Shown: in pieces, positions 10,870-21,702 of the stretch
Layout: each line of letters begins with the position of its first letter
Position numbering within the stretch: position 1 is the first letter of the stretch
Assembly: GCF_014898055.3 (NCBI RefSeq)
Contig: NW_023601212.1
Coordinates: 34,026,329 to 34,090,328, forward strand
From: Talpa occidentalis
Lineage: Eukaryota; Chordata; Mammalia; Eulipotyphla; Talpidae
DNA length: 64,000 bases
Direction of reading: 5' to 3'
Translations under genes and position numbers: made by a program
Notes under the pieces: model-generated
Database searches by the model: none
What the model was told of the DNA's origin: nothing
Seen by the model: only the letters and a program-made list of their open reading frames with translations

Positions 10870-11400
10870 GCAGTAATAGGAGAGTTAAATACTTGTGTTT
10901 TCCATAATCAAAAACACTATTTATTCTATGCTGTCAAATGGAAAGACTGGCAGTGTTGCCTAAAGTTAGACACAGCTCACCTAGCAATTCTACACTGGAA
11001 TAAAGCCGGAGGATGGGGTGGTGTGTGTGTGTCTGTGTGTGTGTGTTTTCACCAAAAGACATGTACTAGAATGTTAATGAAAGCACAATACCCCCATTGA
11101 AAAAACTAAAATGCCTGGGAATAGCAGAATGGACAAATCAGTAAACTGCTATCCTGCAATGAAAATCATCTTCTACAACAACCAACAAGAAAGACCCTTC
11201 ACACAAACACTGAACAACAGAAGCCTGACACCAACAGAGTGGATGTGATTTGATTTCATTTATGAAGGAAAAAATTGGCAAAGTAATTAGGAAATTCCAA
11301 TAGAGACTATCCATGATAACAGAATGAGAAGGAAATAGAACAGAAAACCTTAATGTTTGAAATATTTTGATTTTGGAGCTGAACATTGGTCTACTCAAAT
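10870..11400 (+). mobile_element. Old L1 ORF2-end / 3' UTR remnant
   Basis: CTAGCAATTCTACACTGG, AGACATGTACTAGAATGTTAATGAAAGC and TTGATTTCATTTATGAAGG follow the ORF2-end and 3' UTR order of old mammalian L1s. It carries a GT-rich microsatellite at about 11021-11047. Confidence 0.5.
11019..11048. repeat. (GT)n microsatellite
   Basis: Imperfect GT tract, with TCTGTGTG interruptions. Confidence 0.9.
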
Positions 11401-11420
11401 TGATTGAGCTGTACATTTTT

Positions 11421-11602
11421 TTAAATTTTATATATTTTTATGTCATTTTTCATATTTGTACAATGTATGCATTTTCATCTTGGTTATAGTCCCTGTAAAA
11501 TCCCCACCACCTTTGTTTTGATCCTACTCCGTTCTCCTGCCCTATAGTGTCTCTCTGGTTTATAGTTGCCTGTTGATTTTGATTTTTACTTTTTTATAAT
11601 TA
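11421..11602 (-). mobile_element. Short L1 3' end insertion
   Basis: Reverse complement of the L1 3' UTR lineage ending in ACATTGTACAAATATGAAAAATGAC. TSD GAGCTGTACATTTTT (11406-11420) and GAACTGTATATTTTT (11603-11617), 13 of 15 matching. Confidence 0.8.
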
Positions 11603-11639
11603 GAACTGTATATTTTTATATGACCTTTCCCATATTAAA

Positions 11640-12200
11640 ATTTACTTCAATATTATTTTTAAAAATATGTAAGTAGTTCTCCACACAGATTGCTTGTTAG
11701 CATTTGCTCTGGGAAATTTAATAACAATTTAAATAATTACACCGTAATATTTCTTAAACTTTGAGAGCATGAAATTAACAACTGCCTGCCTCACAATCCT
11801 GAAGGCTGACAAGGATTTGATATCGGTGCCCAGTGAAGAATAAGAGAAATAATTTCTTATGTGTCATAAATTCATTAACATTTTTCATCTTTTTATCCTG
11901 GTAGAATGCTTAGCCTAGAGAATTCCAAATTGCACTGAGCTCATAGCATATGTTTCTGTTCAAAAGACTCGCCTAGTTTGGAGCTTTTGTCCCAGGGCAT
12001 ACATTCCTTCTTCCAGAAACATCTCCATCTTTTGGGGAGCTCATCCTGCCTCTCTACCAAACTGATAATAGAGAGAAGGACTGATAATCCCAAGTGTCAG
12101 TGAGATGTAATGAACTGAACTTTCACACACTGTGATGGGAAAGGAAGCTTAGGAGAGCGTGAATACCCCAGAGGAGTCTACAAGAACTTTATAGTGAATG
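11640..12200. other. Unrecognised sequence
   Basis: No coding pattern or clear repeat seen. Confidence 0.35.
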
Positions 12201-12209
12201 CTTGAATTA

Positions 12210-12455
12210 TCTTGAGTTTACATTTTTGAAGAAATGGATAAACAATATAAGAAAAAATACAAACCTTGATCTATGGAAATAAATGCTAAATCTGAAAAAC
12301 ATGGAAAAATTATAACAAATGTTATGCTCTTGCGGGGATATTGATAATGGGGAGGGTATGCCTGTGGGGAATGGGAGAGGAGGTATGTGGGCAATCTCTG
12401 TACCTTCACTTAATTTTGCTGTGAATCTAAAACTACTCTAAAAATAGTCTTTTAC
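12210..12455 (+). mobile_element. Old repeat 3' end, probably L1M-like
   Basis: GCAATCTCTGTACCTTCACTTAATTTTGCTGTGAATCTAAAACTACTCTAAAAATA resembles the 3' end of old mammalian repeats that read ...ctctgtactatctttgcaacttttctgtaaatctaaaact. It is followed by a CA microsatellite (12452-12477), typical of a decayed A-tail. Family assignment is uncertain. Confidence 0.4.
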
Positions 12456-12489
12456 ACACACATACACACACACACAGGGCTAGGTATGT

Positions 12490-13020
12490 AGGACTTTAAA
12501 ATATGGACAAAAATGACTTTGATGAGGTGACTGTAAAAAGCAGAGGTGGCGAGGGAGCGAGCCTTGTGGATACTAGTACGGAGGAGAGTAAGGGTAAAGG
12601 CTTTATTATTTTGTTGTTCTACATGTCTCATGTCTCAGATAGGACAATGCCTGGGGTTTTCAAGGGCTAACAAAGAGGTGAATGTTGCAGAATAGAATGA
12701 AGAGTTCTCTAAGATTTCAGGGCTGAGGAGGGGCTAACAGGAGAACTGGCGGTACAGGGATTTGTAAGTGTTATGAAAATGATTGCGTTTTCTGCAAAGG
12801 AGCTGAGACACATTGGAGAATTTTCAGCAAAGAGGTGATATAATCTAGAAATGTATTTCAGTATTCTGGCTACTCTGTTGAAAACATAGTATGGTCAGAA
12901 CCAGGAAGACTATTTAGAGAGCTAATGCAGAAATTCAGATGAGATATTTATAGACAATGGTGGGTTGGTGCAAGGGCCTAGCAGAGTCACTGTCATAAAG
13001 GCAATGTTAGATGGAAAAAT
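12490..13020 (-). mobile_element. L2 LINE remnant
   Basis: AGCAAAGAGGTGATATAATCTAG, then TATTCTGGCTACTCTGTTGAAAAC, then GAGCTAATGCAGAAATTCAGATGAGA follows, in order, the reverse complement of L2 (caggggagtgacatgatctg ... cactctggctgctgtg ... ctgcagtagtccaggtgaga). Confidence 0.65.
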
Positions 13021-13039
13021 AATTGATATTTTTTTGAAA

Positions 13040-13800
13040 ATTAATTATACTCATCCACATAATAACTATATCTGACAATCTTCATTACTCTGTGTAACTA
13101 TAAATTTCTGTATGGTATATTTTTTCTTCTACCTAAAGATTTCTTTAATCATTCTTAAGACAGTAATCTAATAGATACGAATTGTCTCAGCTACAGTTTG
13201 TGAAAGGTATTTTCATAATAGAAAAATATAAGTAGCCTATTTTTCTCCTTTGATATTTAAAACTGTCTTTTCATGGTGTTCTGGTTTGCATGGATTCTGA
13301 ATCCAGTCAACAGTAATTTTTAGTTCTTTTATGTGTATTTTGTCTTTTTTCTAGCTCCTTTATAAATTTCTCTTTCATTAATTCAACAACTTGATTATAA
13401 TATATATTGATTTAGTTTTCACTGTGATGCTAGAGAGTTGCTGAAAATTTCAAGTCTTGTATTTATAGTTTTCATGGACTTTAGAAAATTTTTGTCCATT
13501 TTTTTTCAGTTCCACCCTCCTGGGACTCAAACTACACATATATTAGACAGAATAGCTCAATACTACTCTGTTAACATTTTTTTTCCAGGTTTTCCTCTCT
13601 TCCCTGTGCTTTATTTTGAATAGTTTATTGGTATATCTTTAACTTCAGCAAACTTTTCTCTGTATTCTCTAATTGGTGTAAATTCCTTACCTTTACATCA
13701 TGCAAAGTGACCTAATACATTTCCTCCCTGCAATTTCTATTACTTGGAATGAAAATTGTGTTAGGTGGCTTAAAATTCTAAAATATATTTTCAGCATAGC
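13040..13800. mobile_element. Old L1M-type fragment
   Basis: CTCCTGGGACTCAAACTACACATATATTAGACAGA and the preceding TTTCATGGTGTTCTGGTTTGCATGG follow a common old L1 segment (cttctgggactccaattacacgtatgttagac). I did not resolve its orientation with confidence. The small frame 13438-13623 lies inside and has no coding meaning. Confidence 0.55.
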
Positions 13801-13829
13801 TACTAGAATAAAGTGCATGTCTCCCTAAA

Positions 13830-14360
13830 GTGCATGTCTAAGCATAAGACCCTACATGATCTTGCCTCACGTTCCTTCTCTAATTTATCTCCTGTCCACC
13901 TCACTTGTTCGACTCTATCCTGACAGTTCTCCTGGCTTTCCCTGACTGGCCAGGCACTGTCAGGCTATTTGCAGTGATGAGAGAGAAAAACCCTTCTTGG
14001 AGAGTCTCCACAATACTTGCCAGATACACTCCCTCATCTCCCTTACATTTTGTTCAAACATCATTCTTTAGTGAAATACCCTGTTCAAATTGTAGGACAC
14101 TCTTCACCAGCCCTTCTAACTTTCCTCATCCAAGCAAATTCCTCTTCCCAAAACATGTATCACTTCTAATACTTTACACATTTGCTATAATTCTTGTTAT
14201 TATCAGCCTGTTTCTAACAAAATATAAATTCCTTATGGGATTTATTATTGTTAGTTAGTTTTTTTTTTTTTTACTACTAATACATTCACAGTACCAAGAA
14301 TAATATCCAGAACACAGCTGTTTCTTAAGTATTTGTTGTGGTGAATGAATTCATTCCTCT
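13830..14360 (+). mobile_element. L2 LINE 3' end
   Basis: AAGACCCTACATGATCTTGCCTCACGTTCC, CTCTATCCTGACAG...CTGGCTTTCCCTGAC and the end GTACCAAGAATAATATCCAGAACACAG...AAGTATTTGTTGTGGTGAATGAAT match the L2 3' third in order, ending at the usual L2 terminus. The 117-codon frame 13905-14258 is inside this repeat and is not a gene. Confidence 0.75.
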
Positions 14361-14379
14361 ATGGATAATCCTTCAGTGG

Positions 14380-14570
14380 TTCTTTGTGACCTACAGAACA
14401 TTAATGTTCGAGATCATTAGCATGTCATACAAAGTCTTTGAACAAATCCCTACTGATCTCTTATACCTGACCTCTGCCACAACTTCTTCACTCTTTAAAA
14501 TTACATCATGCTACATATCACTTTCTGCACATATAATGTTGGTTCATGCTTCTTAGATAATGGGGTTACT
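14380..14570 (+). mobile_element. Second L2 3' region fragment
   Basis: ATACAAAGTCTTTGAACAAATCCCTACTGATCTCTTATACCTGACCTCTGCCACAAC repeats the same part of the L2 3' region as the previous element. Confidence 0.45.
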
Positions 14571-14729
14571 TTAATTTCACTTTTGGGGTATCTTGTTTCA
14601 CTTTTGGCTTGTTCCCAGTTGTCCTTAACCCATCTCCAAAGCTCTTCATAAATGAATTGATATAATTTTTATTTATTGTACTTGTGATATAGAATTGAAT
14701 TATCTTACTATTTTTCTTTTTTTTTTTTC

Positions 14730-14850
14730 ACTCATACAACAAATATTTATCCAACATAAATCTTGCTAATCCCTCCAGGTGCTGTTGATATAGGGATAAA
14801 TAAACCAACAATTACAGTTCAAAGAGTTGTGGTAAGACATTCAAAGGCTC
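14730..14850 (-). mobile_element. L2 3' terminus
   Basis: CACTCATACAACAAATATTTATCCAAC...GGTGCTGTTGATATAGGGATAAATAAACC is the reverse complement of the L2 end (caacaaatatttattgagcacc ... gctggggatacagcagtgaac). Confidence 0.55.
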
Positions 14851-15635
14851 CCAAATCATTAGGATAAGCTCAAATCCTTCATCCAAAATAAAAAAAAATA
14901 AAAACAAAAAAACAAAAAACACACTTTGTGTTCTCAGCCTGGTCTCCTCCCTCCTCAGGTACATTGCTATAGACCAGGTGCCCGTCAGCACTATGATTCA
15001 AAATCATCTGCCTTTCCTTGTCTCAGATCTCTGTACCTTTACTAGTGTTGGTCATGCTCAAATCTCTTTGTATAAAAATAAATTGAATGAAACTTTAGCT
15101 CCAGTTAAAGGTTTGTACATATGATGGTGGTGGTGAGAAGGTAGTAATGCAAAATGTTGAGAAAAGTCAGCAGAAAATTTTTTTTAAGATCTTTCGTTCT
15201 GGCTGTTTTAATGTCTTTCATTCTCCAGTTGTTTCTTTCTGCTTCCTCCTCTTCTTCCTCTGAAAATTTTCTTTGTTTAATCTTGGTTTCTGATCTCATA
15301 GCATGTTGATTCTCATAGAACATTGGGTCACTTCCTTCTCTCTGGTCTGCTTTGGTCTCAGCATGACATGACCTACCAGAGCAGCAAAACATCACTGCAC
15401 ATAAACCATAGTGAGGATAAGCATTTATATTTGTGTCCTACCTCAGTTCTGCCTGTTAATAGGTTCATCGTGGATCAGGTCAGCTGTAGTTGGCCGTAGG
15501 GAAGCTGTTTTAAGAGTTTAAGTGAAGCAGTTTAAATGAGGCAGAGAAGTCTTGCACCCGTGGCAAAATGTGAATACACTGCACCCTAAACTTGTCTGCT
15601 TCATTTGGCTTATTGAAAGGAACATGGGTATGAGA
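14851..15635. other. Mostly unrecognised
   Basis: A further L2-like stretch may lie at 14860-15030 (TCAAATCCTTCATCC, then CTCAGCCTGGTCTCCTCC). An A-rich interruption lies at about 14886-14920. The frame 15105-15395 minus is low complexity (Glu-rich) and unsupported. Confidence 0.3.
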
Positions 15636-15639
15636 AATT

Positions 15640-15830
15640 GGGCATAGACCATGATCTTAGTTCTGGTGTTCATTTTCATGGTTACCTTGGCCAATTTTTC
15701 TGAGTTCCTGCTTCTTCATATGTAAATATGGATAATAATACAAATGGTTACTGTGAAGTTTAAATGAGAAAAGCAATCATCATGTACCATGTAGATCACC
15801 TGACTCATCATGAGCATCCCTGAAATACTA
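15640..15830 (-). mobile_element. MIR SINE
   Basis: CTTGGCCAATTTTTCTGAGTTCCTGCTTCTTCATATGTAAATATGGATAATAATAC...AGTTTAAATGAGAAAAGC matches the reverse complement of the MIR core (ttgggcaagttactt...gcctcagtttcctcatctgtaaaatggggataataat...attaaatgag). Confidence 0.75.
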
Positions 15831-16108
15831 AATTCCTTTCTTTTATCCATAAATTTTAGCTCTAATATATGCTTTTATTAATCTCCTGAATTTACTTTCC
15901 ATTTCCACAAGAACTTTAAGTCATTCCCTTGTATAGGCTATTCTAAAATTATTTATCTTACTATATTAAATTAATTTAGTAAATATTAATTACATATTTA
16001 TAATTTCTGAAGTTTTGCTTTCTATCACAGTGAAGCAATTTGAGCCAGTGACCTTTTCTTATTTATCCTTTTATCTATAATGCATTGCTTAGCATAGAGT
16101 AGAATTTT

Positions 16109-16341
16109 TTTTTTATATATTTATACAAGAACCAGGGTATAGGCCAGATGCACGGGAGGGTGAGAGGTTTAACCAGAGACAGAGCGGGGAAAATACACTG
16201 CTGAGGGGAGCAGCGGGAGAGAGAGGAGAGGTCTGCCACGCCATGTGTGACCCTCGCTGGCCGGGATCGAACCTGTGCTGCAGAGGCTGCGGACAGCTTC
16301 ACAGCGTGGCGCTCAACCACCTGTGCCACCAGGGGAGGCCC
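16109..16341 (-). mobile_element. tRNA-derived SINE, A/B intermediate
   Basis: TSD AGCATAGAGTAGAATTTT (16091-16108) and AGCGTAGAGTAGAAATTT (16342-16359). The head is type A-like (GGTTGAGCGCCACGCTGTGAAGCTG), while the tail has the type B CCTGGTTCTTGTATAAAT form. About 25 bp of the body next to CGGGGAAAATACACTG are missing. Confidence 0.9.
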
Positions 16342-16349
16342 AGCGTAGA

Positions 16350-16955
16350 GTAGAAATTTAACAAATGTTTTTTAAACATATGGATGAACAGATGGAAATG
16401 AATGAATGGGTGACAATGGAATAAAATCAATCACCTTATAAAGTAATGCCATTGCTCACAAATAAGGTTAACAAATCTCTTCCACCATCTCTTAAAATAA
16501 AGCAACTCAAAGCATCAGGCCAGAGTCCCAGTTCACAAACAGAAGCACTCCTGTGTACTAATTGTATCACATTCCACTTGAAAATATTTTTCTTGCAAAT
16601 GTAATCCTGGGAGAAAAAATTCTAAGTAAAAAGATCCTTAGGCTATGAAGAAAAAATGGAAACTTGGAGTCATGAACTAAGTCCCTTTTCAACTTTAGAT
16701 AAAACACTTAGCTAGACTTTCTATACTCAAGAGGGAGGGAATTTTAAAAACCCGTAGGCTCTAAGAGTGTGAACATCATCTTTTTATATTTTAAGAATCT
16801 TTTAATCCACCAGTGGTTTTCATGGTTTTTTTCCCTAAGAATTTGCTGAAATCCCATTCTATCTAAATCTTTTAGTGTCCTACTTCAGACTAGAGAGATA
16901 TAAATTAATGCATTTATTTTCATGACTGAAAATCTTCAAGTGAAGACAAGTCACC
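16350..16955. other. Unrecognised sequence
   Basis: No gene or repeat recognised. Confidence 0.35.
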
Positions 16956-16959
16956 GCTC

Positions 16960-17165
16960 CCAGACCAGGTTTCTTAATCAGCACTACAGACACTGGTGCT
17001 GGAGAACCCTTTGTGGTGGTATTTGCCGGTGTAGGACCCATGCCCACTATGCCCTAGATGCCAGCAGAACCCTCCATCCAGTCATAACAAACAGATGTCA
17101 CCAGACAGCTCCAGATCTCTTGTACAAATTTTCCCTCTATGGGGAATCGCTGCACAGGGTATTTG
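16960..17165 (-). mobile_element. MER5A-like hAT element
   Basis: CAGGTTTCTTAATCAGCAC, ACCCATGCCCACTATGCCCTAGATGCCAGCAGAACCC, TCATAACAAACAGATGTC and CCAGACAG follow the reverse complement of the MER5A non-autonomous DNA transposon along its length (cagggtttctcaacctcggcac ... ccactagatgccagtagcaccc ... gtgacaacc ... ctccagacat). The 129-codon frame 16922-17311 covers it and is an artefact. Confidence 0.75.
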
Positions 17166-17169
17166 AGCA

Positions 17170-18435
17170 GCAATTATTTAGGAACTTAATCTTTCTTGTT
17201 CTCAGTTTACCAAGAATTTTTTTTTGTGCAAAAAAACCCCTCTTGAGATGGCATCTAGCCACTCATCCTTACTTTCCAGGGAGCTTACATCTCCACCATT
17301 TCAGTCTGTAGCTTTGGCTATGTTATGGAAGAACATTTAAGGATTTCAATAGAATTCATGTTTGATACAGTGATGGGGCAGGGGGCATGGATCCTAAACC
17401 CTCAAGGAACAGAGGTTATACAAGGCCAGTAGATCACGAAACAAGGAAGATTGTGGGTAGCATTTTTTAATGACTGAAATTCAAATCCAGTTTGTTGTAA
17501 GGAAAAAGGCAGGAGAATGAGGTGAGTGAGGCAGTGAGAAAACTCCACCTCCAGGTCCAACAGGAAGCGGGCTATGGGAGAGGAAAGATTGCCCCTAGAG
17601 AGGACTGATGGGATGCATTCCTCAAGGGAGAGGCAGGTTTAAGTTCGAGAACAAAAATGAAGATGTCGAGTACATGGGGAATTTTACTGGTGACTTATTC
17701 TGAGATCTAGAGAGTATGGTGAACACAATTCAGAAGATACATAAATGTGAAGGATTGGTGTCAGAAAAATCCATGTGCAGACTAATATGGAGATTACTGT
17801 CTGGAAGACAGTGGAGGGTTAGGGAATCCTAAAATGTGAGCAGGAAGAGGGCATTGTTAGTCCTAATGTTTACAAGGCAGTCAGATATAGAGTCTGGCCA
17901 GGAACATACAATGTTCTGGGGATCCTTTCATTCCCTGGGGAAGAGAGCTTTTGGAATCCCTGCTGATGTCCACTGACATCAACATATTAATTTTTAATGG
18001 TGCACACCTAAAATATACAAAAAGTTATAATGCAATGTCCCTTTGATTGAAAAATAGAAGGATCAGGAGAAGTTCCTATACATTCCTATCATCACATGCC
18101 CCCCCCCCCCAACTCGCCTCCCCCACCCGCTTGTGCCCCTAGAATCAGATTCTACTTCTTTTTCTATGGATATAGTATGAGTGATCATGTGCATTTTAGC
18201 ACTAGGTCATATCTGCTTTCCTCTACTCAAGGATATTGCCCCAGGAATTCTTTTCCATGCATCATTAGTCCATCTTTACTGGATCCTTCTTTTCAAGCAC
18301 ATACATGCTCTTATTACGTGTGTCTTTAAAAAATTCTGATTTTTACTTCCCCTTTTAGCTGTGCTCCATTTCTTCTCTTACAGCAAAAATCCTTCAAGAG
18401 CTTTTCCACACTCACTATTTCCAATTTCCTCCTCT
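17170..18435. other. Unrecognised, with a poly(C) run
   Basis: No repeat family recognised. A run of 11-12 C lies at about 18100-18111 and produces the Pro-rich frame 18096-18329, which has no other support. Confidence 0.35.
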
Positions 18436-18465
18436 CATTCTATCTTAAATCCATTCTAATCAGCT

Positions 18466-18934
18466 TTGTCTTGTAACACTTCAGTCAAACTTATTTTATC
18501 AAGGTCACTAATTACTTCTAGAGCTAAATTTAAGAGCAAATTTGCAATACTCGCTGTACTTTACCTAGCTATAGCATTTGACATGGCTGATTACTCCCTG
18601 CTTCCTGTTCATGAAACTTGCTTCACTTGTCTGACAGAAATCTCTGGTGGATTTCCTATATCTTTAGCTACTCATTCTTAATCTCGTTAACTGGTTCCCT
18701 CTAATTCGTCAACTTGTGGATGTCAATATATGCCAGCATTTAGCACTTGTACTTCTCTTCTTAATATATATCCATTTCCTTGGTGACCTCTTTCAGAATC
18801 ACGTCTCCAAATATTATCTATTTTGTGAAAACTTTCAAATTTTTATCTCTGGCCTGTATCATACCTCTCAACGTGGCTCATATAGCCATCTATCTAATCA
18901 ACATCAACTACTAAATGTCTCAAACTTAACATGA
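18466..18934 (+). pseudogene. L2 reverse transcriptase remnant
   Basis: Reads LAIAFDMADYSLL, which follows the L2 RT motif with the pattern AFDTVDHSLL. In a shifted frame it reads LVLLFLIYIHFLGDLFQNHVSKYYLF, which follows the L2 block ending in the YADD catalytic box. That box is here about FCEN, so both catalytic Asp residues are lost. Frames 18466-18681 and 18716-18934 are its open pieces. RT would copy L2 RNA; this copy is dead. Confidence 0.7.
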
Positions 18935-19204
18935 CCAAATATTTCATTTTGATTCATTTTTCTGTCTTAGCAAATGACTACTTCTTTTTTCCGGTCATTT
19001 GGAAGACAACCTTGAATCCTCCAATACCCTTTATCAAGTGCATTAGCATTTCCAGATTCCTACCAAATTCTCACCATTGTCATCACTAACATTTTTAATC
19101 AGACCATTATAATCTCTTACTAAATATTTCAACAGCACCCTAACCAGTCCCCTTCATCCTACCCCTGACCATCTGCAGTCTATCCTCAAACAAGTCTCAA
19201 TTTG

Positions 19205-19522
19205 GCTACTGTAGTGAAAATATAATAGACAAATAACAAACACTATTTGTCAAGATCAAAGGACTGAGAAGATCCCGTGTTTGCTGAGGATCCACTTCTT
19301 GGTTTGTAGGTGCCACTTTCCAGTAGTGTCCTAAGGTGGCTAAGAGCAGAGAGGGAGGAAGCAATCTCTCAAATCTCTTATCAGGTCACTTAACCCCATC
19401 ATGAAAGTTCCACCTTCCTGACATAACAACCTTGCAAAGGCCCTGTCTCCATATATTATCATACTGGGGATTAGGGTTTGACTGATGAATTTGGGGAAAT
19501 ACAAATATTCAGTTCATAGCAA
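19205..19522 (-). mobile_element. MLT1/MaLR-like LTR in L2
   Basis: AAAGTTCCACCTTCCTGAC...GCAAAGGCCCTGTCTCC...ATTAGGGTTTGACTGATGAATTTGGGG...ATTCAGTTCATAGCA follows the reverse complement of the mammalian MaLR LTRs (aaaggccc...cctcctaat...ttagg.tttcaacatatgaatttggggg...attcagtccatagca). No TSD was identified. Confidence 0.5.
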
Positions 19523-19611
19523 AACCTACATCAGGTCATATCACTTCTCTGCTCACTACTTATACCCCCAGCAGATATTAAACTCATTGTGCTAAGGAAG
19601 TCTAAATTCTT

Positions 19612-20289
19612 TTTTAAATTTTAAAAAATATTTTAATTTTTGTTACATTGTTGTTCATTTTTAAACAATATTTTCTTCCTCCCACCCCCTCAGGTGTAGT
19701 CCCCATAGAGTTTCCTTCATCAGTGCACCTATACTCAGTCCCCTATACTTAGTCCCCTATACTCCTCCCTCCCTTCCTCTAATCCTTCTCCCTCCTTCTC
19801 CCCTGCAGGATTTCTCTGGTTTATAATTGTTTTTGCTTTGTTGTGTTTTGTACTGTTATAATTTTTTGCACTGATGTCATATTTGACTCCTCTATATTCC
19901 TGCTATAAGTGAAACCGTCCAATATTTTCCTTTTTCCTTCTGGCTTATTTCACTGAGCATAATTCCTTCTAGCTCCATCCACACTGCTCCGAGAGGCATG
20001 AGTTTATTTTTTTGATTGCTAAATAGTATTCCATTGTGTATCTATACCACATCTTCTTGATCCAGTCATCTATTTGTGGGCATTTGGGTTGTTTCCAGGT
20101 TTTACCTATTGTAAATAGTACTGCAATAAACATAGGGGTGCAGGTGTTTTTTGAATCAATGTTTTTGTGTCCTTTGGGTAGATCCCTAGGAATGGAATTG
20201 CTGGGTCATATGGTAGCTGCATTTTTAGGGCAAGCTGGTCTAACCACTATGGAAAGCTATCTGGAGGGTCCTCAGTCTACTAAAAAAGA
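19612..20289 (-). mobile_element. L1 insertion with 5' inversion (twin priming)
   Basis: 19612-20227 is the minus-strand L1 3' end. 20228-20289 is L1 on the + strand (CAAGCTGGTCTAACCACTATGG...CTACTAAAAA) and lies just upstream in the L1 consensus. The pieces meet at a CTAAAAA overlap. TSD AAGTCTAAATTCTT (19598-19611) and AAGCCCAAATTCTT (20290-20303), 12 of 14 matching, lies in L2. Confidence 0.85.
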
Positions 20290-20560
20290 AAGCCCAAATT
20301 CTTTACTAAGGCCTGAAAGGCTTATGCAACTCCTCCCTCCTTTTCCTACTATTCTCTAAATTACTTACCTCCACTGCAGAGGCTCCCTGCTGTCTTTCAA
20401 GTGTGCCCAGCAAGGCCCCCACCTTCGCACTTACTGCTCCCACCCATTGTTCACTGCTTCTCCCATCAATACAAAACTCCTTTTGACCATTTGCATTAAG
20501 GTTATCCCTAACCACACTCACTCAAATTGCCATCTCCTAAAAAACAGTTCCTATATTTTT

Positions 20561-21170
20561 TTAATTTTATATATTTTTTACATAATTTTTCATTTTTGCA
20601 CAATGTATGCATTTTCATCCTGGTTAGAGTCCCCATACAATTCCCACTTCCCACCTTGTTTTAATCCTGCTCCCTCCTCCCCCCATTCCCTGTAGTGTGT
20701 CTCTGGTTTATAGTTGCTTATTGGTTTTGATTTTTACTTTATTATAATTAGTTTTTTTCCTGGTCCCTTATTTAGGTTTTCTATATTCCTGCTATAAGTG
20801 GTATTTTTCTTTCTCTTTCTGGTTTACTTTGCTGAGCATGATCCCTTCCAGCTCCATCCATGTTACTGCAAATTGCATGAACTTATCTTTTTTGATTGTT
20901 GAGTAATATTACATTGTGTATATGCAGCAAAAGAGATAGCAACCAAACCAAAGAGACACCCCATTGATTGGGAGAAAATTTTTGCACACAACACTAATGA
21001 TAAAGGACTGATCACAAAAATCTACAAAGAGCTGATGAGATACAACAAAAACAAAGTAAATAATCCAGTCAAAAAATGGGCAGAAGAGCTAAAAAGGAGC
21101 TTCTCCAAAGATGAAATGCAAATGGCCAACAGGCATATGAAAAAATGTTCAACATCACTTGTAATCAGGG
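20561..21170 (-). mobile_element. L1 insertion with 5' inversion and deletion
   Basis: 20561-20924 is the minus-strand L1 3' end. 20925-21170 is + strand ORF2 (from CAGCAAAAGAGATAGC to GTAATCAGGGA). Relative to the L1 at 48335-51598, about 370 bp between the two pieces are missing. TSD CAGTTCCTATATTTTT (20545-20560) and GACATTCCTATGTTTTT (21170-21186) is imperfect. Confidence 0.8.
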
Positions 21171-21280
21171 ACATTCCTATGTTTTTCTGCTTTAATTTTC
21201 TCTTTATCATTTGTCATAATCTTTCTACAATGCATTTATTTTTTCCTCTAGAATGCTAAATGAACAGTACTGCCCTCCAA

Positions 21281-21688
21281 TATACATTTTGCTTAGTTTA
21301 GGTGATTATTTTTTACAGTAATAGAAAGTGGCCTAAAAGGGAAAGCCATTATTGCTGGTAAACTAAGAAAAAAAGCATCCATTTATGTTGCCAATATTTT
21401 CAGTTCACCATCAATAATCTCAACTACAAATTCTACTTACAAACATCATTGTGAGTGTGATCATGTGTAGGTTTATTTCATAAGTGAGTTATGCTGTCAC
21501 TTTATTAGTAGTATGGCAAAGTAGAATACAGGATGAAACCATAAAGAAAAAGACACATTTGGAATTGCAGACTAATAAAAAAGATGAATTTTCAGTTAAA
21601 GTTAAATAAAACAAAGTAAAACAGAAAGAAACAACAAAAGAGGAAAGATATATGCTTCATTTGACATGAACCTTGTAAAAATAAAACA
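21281..21688. other. Unrecognised A-rich sequence
   Basis: No repeat or gene recognised. Confidence 0.35.
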
Positions 21689-21702
21689 AGTAGTAGATTT
21701 TA

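Larger units (their letters stand above)
18440..21280 (+). mobile_element. L2 LINE copy split by three later insertions
   Basis: L2 pieces lie collinear and in one orientation at about 18440-19204 (reverse transcriptase region), 19523-19611, 20290-20544 (3' region) and 21187-21280 (3' end, TTTTTTCCTCTAGAATGCTAAATG). An MLT1-like LTR (19205-19522) and two 5'-inverted L1s (19612-20289 and 20561-21170) separate them. Both L1s have recognisable TSDs whose unoccupied sites rejoin the L2. Order of events: L2 first, then the LTR and L1s. Confidence 0.75.

Noticed and set aside
13905..14258. 117-codon open frame
   Set aside because: Lies in the L2 3' untranslated end; chance frame in T/C-rich sequence.
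16922..17311. 129-codon open frame
   Set aside because: Covered by a MER5A-like transposon in the opposite orientation; no protein similarity recognised.
18096..18329. Pro-rich open frame
   Set aside because: Created by a poly(C) run and C-rich stretch; no start context or homology.
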